From Liolophura sinensis (Eukaryota; Mollusca; Polyplacophora; Chitonida; Chitonidae): a stretch of DNA of 64,000 bases. Below, piece by piece: positions 59,910-64,000 of the stretch. The translations under genes were made by a program, and so were the position numbers. The stretch's first letter is position 1, and the number at the start of each line of letters is the position of its first letter. The notes under the pieces were generated by a model. It was not told where the DNA came from. It ran no database searches and saw only the letters and a list, made by a program, of their open reading frames with translations. The stretch is taken from positions 21,213,704 to 21,277,703 of the forward strand of contig NC_088304.1 in the NCBI RefSeq assembly GCF_032854445.1, written 5' to 3'.

Positions 59910-60996
59910 AGTTCATCTGGCACCTCGCCTACATTCCACCAAAACGGCTCTTTTCAGAGCCACACAAGTCTTTCCGAAAAAAAACTTTGTAATCTGAAAG
60001 CATAGACAGAACACAAACGAACATGTATTTATCAAAGCACAACAATAAAGTCGCACACGCCAATAAAAATCAAAGAAACAAAACAGAAAAGATAAATACT
60101 TTATTACAGCAGAGTAGTCGAAGTGTATGGAAAGCCGCTATGAGAACTTATCTCGTTTAGTGCATTTTAAACACAGCAGAGTTGTGGTTTATAAGAAAAA
60201 AATTGTAGCCTATTAAAACTGTGCAAAGCCAAAGTACACAAACTAAAAGACGACTCAACAGCATATCCCTGCGTGTTTAGAAGTATCAATTGCGTGTATT
60301 GCTTTGACAAGTACACAGACTTTTGCAGGAAATATAACTCATGTCAATGTGGGTGAAATTTTCAATATTTGGTTTTGTGAGACTACTTATGAAATATGCA
60401 GCGTTGAAAAAGCGTTATAGGCATTAATCTAGGTGCCAATTTAAAAGATCTGCAAAGAAATTTTCCCTTATTTTTCCAAGCCTATAAAGACATTTTTCGT
60501 GCCAATTAGATTGCACCGTTGTTTCTATCTGTTATCTGTAGCTGTTGCATCCATACAGCTGACACACCGGTTATCATTTGAAGGCACAGTTTTGGTTTGA
60601 CCTGAGCAAATTGAAAATTGTAACATTTTCGTCAAATCATTGCTTTTTCATTGAGAGTTCATTGTATAGAAATGTAGTACAAAGAGGCCAATTTATTTTC
60701 ATAATTAGGTGAAGTGTGTCCGGGTGCGCTAAAGACGGCATGGCGCTGGGGGATTAAAGGAAAATGGCGGCTAACCATTGTTTCCGCTGATCACCTTTTG
60801 TCATCAGTAAGTTTCCAACTGACTCTTTAAGAAGTTCTGTCAGGACTAACTCAGTGACGACGTAGCGAGGAGTTAAACATCTTGCAAAGTGTCACTCAAA
60901 CCTCATATAAATTATTTGCTGGTTCTCAAGCTTGCATTACGCTTTCTTATGCCAAGCAGCAAACCTCGATACAATTGTAGTCTTACACTTCTTGCC

Positions 60997-61308
60997 ATGG
61001 ATTCCAAACACTTCCAGTTGTTTGCAGATTTGCAGAAAGCAGAGCTGACCTTTCAAAAGGCATGCGAGCAAATTGTGTTTTTCAACAAGCACCTCGACAA
61101 TCTCCAAATCCGATACGACCGTGCCAACAAAGAAGGAAACAAATCATTCCGCTACAGCCTTCGTCTGAAGATAGCCGCCGGAGAAGGACTCAGAAATGCT
61201 TACTACGAATACGCCTGCAATAAAGCTGATGTCATCACCGCACTTCGATGCAAACTAATTGGACAAGATGCTCACTACGAAATAGACTCCGACATGGACA
61301 GTGAATAG
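60997..61308 (+). CDS. Copy 44: 103-aa array protein, N35
   Basis: N35 with early TAG and TGTAGTC in the leader, like copies 34 and 40 but with the full promoter. TATA box 60906-60912, stem-loop 61357-61372. Its spacer is cut by the run of Ns. Confidence 0.85.
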   Translation: MDSKHFQLFADLQKAELTFQKACEQIVFFNKHLDNLQIRYDRANKEGNKSFRYSLRLKIAAGEGLRNAYYEYACNKADVITALRCKLIGQDAHYEIDSDMDSE

Positions 61309-61802
61309 GACAACATGTAAAGTTCATCTGGCACCTCGCCTACATTCCACCAAAACGGCTCTTTTCAGAGCCACACAATTCTTTCCGAAAAGGAACTTTG
61401 TAATCTGAAAGCATAGACAGAACACAAACGAACATGTATTTATCAAAGCACAACAATAAAGTCGCACACGCCAATAAAAATCAAAGAAACAAAACAGAAA
61501 AGATAAATACTTTATTACAGCAGAGTAGTCGAACTGTATGGAAAGCCGCTATGAGAACTTATCTCGTTTAGTGCATTTTAAACACAGCAGAGTTGTGGTT
61601 TATAAAAAAAAAACTGTGGCCTATTAAAACTGTGCAAAGCCAAAGTACACAAACTAAAAGACGACTCAACAGCATATCCCTGCGTGTTTAAAAGTATCCA
61701 TTGCGTGTATTGCTTTGACAAGTACGCAGACTTTTGCAGGAAATATAACTCATGTCAATGTGGGTGAAATTTTCAATATTTGGTTTTGTGAGACTACTTA
61801 TA

Positions 61803-62002
61803 NNNNNNNNNNNNNNNNNNNNNNNNNNNNNNNNNNNNNNNNNNNNNNNNNNNNNNNNNNNNNNNNNNNNNNNNNNNNNNNNNNNNNNNNNNNNNNNNNN
61901 NNNNNNNNNNNNNNNNNNNNNNNNNNNNNNNNNNNNNNNNNNNNNNNNNNNNNNNNNNNNNNNNNNNNNNNNNNNNNNNNNNNNNNNNNNNNNNNNNNNN
62001 NN
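61803..62002. other. Assembly gap, 200 N
   Basis: Exactly 200 unknown bases inside the spacer. Repeat phase does not match across it: the left flank ends 913 bp after the unit reference point and the right flank resumes at 720 bp. Either about 1217 bp plus whole units are missing, including at least one gene copy, or the flanks overlap by about 194 bp. The value 200 is thus a placeholder. Confidence 0.95.
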
Positions 62003-62801
62003 AAAAACTGTGGCCTATTAAAACTGTGCAAAGCCAAAGTACACAAACTAAAAGACGACTCAACAGCATATCCCTGCGTGTTTAGAAGTATCAATTGCGT
62101 GTATTGCTTTGACAAGTACGCAGACTTTTGCAGGAAATATAACTCATGTCAATGTGGGTGAAATTTTCAATATTTGGTTTGTGAGACTACTTTATGAATA
62201 TGCAGCGTTGAAAAAGCGTTATAGGCCTTAATCTAGGTGCCAATTTAAAAGATCTGGAAAGAAATTTTCCCTTATTTTTCCCAAGCCTATAAAGACATTT
62301 TTCGTGCCAATTAGATTGCACCGTTGTTTCTATCTGTTATCTGTAGCTGTTGCATCCATACAGCTGACACACCGGTATCATTTGAAGGCACAGTTTTGCT
62401 TTGACCTGAGCAAATTGAAAATTGTAACATTTTCATCAAATCATTGGTTTTTCATTGAGAGTTCATCGTATAGAAATGTAGTACAAAGAGGCCAATTTAT
62501 TTTCATAATTAGGTGAAGTGTGTCCGGGTGCGCTAAAGAAGGCATGGCGCTGGGGGATTAAAGGAAAATGGCGGCTAACCATTGTTTCCGCTGATCACCT
62601 TTTTGTCATCAGTAAGTTTCCAACTGACTCTTTAAGAAGTTCTGTCAGGACTAACTCAGTGACGACGTGACGAGGAGTTAAACATCTTGCAAAGTGTCAC
62701 TCAAACCTCATATAAATTGTTTGCTGGCTCTCAAGCTTGCATTACGCTTTCTTATGCCAAGCAGCAAACCTCGATACAATTGCCGTCTTACACTTCTTGC
62801 C

Positions 62802-63113
62802 ATGGATTCCAAACACTTCCAGTTGTTTGCAGATTTGCAGAAAGCAGAGCTGACCTTTCAAAAGGCATGCGAGCAAATTGTGTTTTTCAACAAGCACCTC
62901 GACAATCTCCAAATCCGATACGACCGTGCCAACAAAGAAGGAAACAAATCATTCCGCTACAGCCTTCGTCTGAAGATAGCCGCCGGAGAAGGACTCAGAA
63001 ATGCTTACTACGAATACGCCTGCAATAAAGCTGATGTCATCACCGCACTTCGATGCAAACTAATTGGACAAGATGCTCACTACGAAATAGACTCCGACAT
63101 GGACAGTGAATAG
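62802..63113 (+). CDS. Copy 45: 103-aa array protein, N35
   Basis: N35 with early TAG, protein as copy 12. TATA box 62711-62717, stem-loop 63162-63177. The CDS is clean although its spacers on both sides carry many single-base indels. Short spacer, running to the window end. Confidence 0.85.
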   Translation: MDSKHFQLFADLQKAELTFQKACEQIVFFNKHLDNLQIRYDRANKEGNKSFRYSLRLKIAAGEGLRNAYYEYACNKADVITALRCKLIGQDAHYEIDSDMDSE

Positions 63114-64000
63114 GACAACATGTAAAGTTCATCTGGCACCTCGCCTACATTCCACCAAAACGGCTCTTTTCAGAGCCACACAATTCTTTCCGAAAAGGAA
63201 CTTTGTAATCTGAAAGCATAGACAGAACACAAACGAACATGTATTTATCAAAGCACAACAATAAAGTCGCACACGCCAATAAAAATCAAAGAAACAAAAC
63301 AGAAAAGATAAATACTTTATTACAGCAGAGTAGTCGAAGTGTATGGAAAGCCGCTATGAGAACTTATCTCGTTTAGTGCATTTTAAACACAGCAGAGTTG
63401 TGGTTTATAAAAAAAAACTGTGGCCTATTAAAACTGTGCAAAGCAAAGTACACAAACTAAAAGACGACTCAACAGCATATCCCTGCGTGGTTTAGAAGTA
63501 TCAATTGCGTGTATTGCTTTGACAAGTACGCAGACTTTTGCAGGAAATATAACTCATGTCCAATGTGGGTGAAATTTTCAATATTTGGTTTTGTGAGACT
63601 ACTTATGAAATATGCAGCGTTGAAAAAGCGTTATAGGCATTAATCTAGGTGCCAATTTAAAAGATCTGCAAAGAAATTTTCCCTTATTTTTCCAAGCCTA
63701 TAAAGGACATTTTTCGTGCCAATTAGATTGCACCGTTGTTTCTATCTGTTATCTGTAGCTGTTGCATCCATACAGCTTGACACACCGGTTATCATTTGAA
63801 GGCACAGTTTTGCTTTGACCTGAGCAAATTGAAAATTGTAACATTTTCACCAAATCATTGGTTTTTCATTGAGAGTTCATTGTATAGAAATGTAGTACAA
63901 AGAGGCCAACTTATTTTCATAATTAGGTGAAGTGTGTCCGGGTGCGCTAAAGACGGCCATGGCGCTGGGGGATAAAGGAAATGGCGGCTAACCATTGTTT

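Larger units (their letters stand above)
1..64000 (+). repeat. Tandem array of ~1.41 kb gene-bearing units (45 gene copies)
   Basis: The whole window is one repeat family in a single orientation. Distances between equivalent points of successive units are mostly 1411 or 1422 bp; outliers (1368, 1396, 1397, 1401, 1404, 1409, 1410, 1413, 1423, 1425) are each explained by a small indel in the spacer, the promoter or one CDS, and one interval of 1805 contains a run of Ns. The window begins and ends at nearly the same repeat phase (in the ATGGCGGC element), so the array continues on both sides. Units are near-identical in coding and non-coding parts alike, the pattern of concerted evolution seen in histone, 5S and snRNA gene arrays. 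Confidence 0.98.

Noticed and set aside
61715-62161. Frames of 89-148 codons spanning the N run
   Set aside because: They exist only because N codons do not stop translation; the flanks are spacer sequence out of phase.
62304-62516. 70-codon + frame after the gap
   Set aside because: Arises from indels in the low-quality region; the same spacer is closed in other units.
1-64000. CRISPR array or prokaryotic repeat system
   Set aside because: Units are 1.4 kb with genes and eukaryotic signals; there are no short direct repeats with unique spacers.
1-64000. Transposon or satellite DNA only
   Set aside because: No terminal repeats, target-site duplications, transposase or reverse transcriptase; each unit has a complete promoter, CDS and 3' processing signal.

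Overview
The window is one uninterrupted head-to-tail tandem array, about 1.41 kb per unit, running off both edges. It holds 45 visible copies of one short gene, all on the + strand, with no other gene family, rRNA, tRNA, transposon or CRISPR array that I can recognise. The sequence is eukaryotic and almost certainly animal: each gene has a TATA box, a cap-site-like CATTAC 30 bp downstream, an ATG in a strong initiation context (GCCATGG) and, 36 nt after the stop codon, a perfect 16-nt metazoan replication-dependent histone stem-loop, GGCTCTTTTCAGAGCC. A purine-rich block follows about 15 nt later, where the U7-binding histone downstream element would lie. The AT-leaning base composition and the array form fit an invertebrate. 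A cnidarian is possible, but that is only an impression from memory.

The encoded protein (107 residues, or 103 in a class with an earlier stop) is not a core or linker histone by any motif I can see. It looks like a small helical protein rich in Lys, Arg and aromatic residues (segment FRYSLRLK, then NAYYEYACNK) with an acidic tail (DSDMDSEEDNM). So the array is laid out like a histone gene cluster, with histone-type mRNA 3' ends, but encodes an unrecognised non-histone product. This is the main finding.

Layout of one unit (first unit coordinates): promoter with CRE/ATF-like TGACG sites about 50 bp before the TATA box (142-148), predicted cap site near 172, CDS 233-556, stem-loop 593-608, purine block 623-630, backup AATAAA signals 691-714, an opposite-strand AATAAA at 747-752, then about 670 bp of spacer. 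The spacer has a second TATA-like box (1144-1150), small hairpins and, near the next gene, a YY1-like AAAATGGCGGC element (1422-1432). Units come in two spacer lengths, 1411 and 1422 bp, differing by an 11-bp block just before the spacer TATA box. In the middle of the array these alternate, giving a dimeric higher-order repeat of about 2.83 kb. Larger duplicated blocks are visible as well: copies 3-6 match 11-14 (offset about 11.27 kb) and copies 32-36 match 38-42 (offset about 8.46 kb).

The array shows ongoing unequal exchange and conversion. One copy (28) is frameshifted. A 200-N gap at 61803-62002 is out of repeat phase, so its true size is not 200 bp, and sequence after it carries many single-base indels typical of unpolished assembly.

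In the gene entries, residue numbers count from the MDSK start, and variants are given relative to copy 25 (34150-34473), which carries the commonest residue at most variable sites. 'Long' and 'short' spacer mean with or without the 11-bp block.
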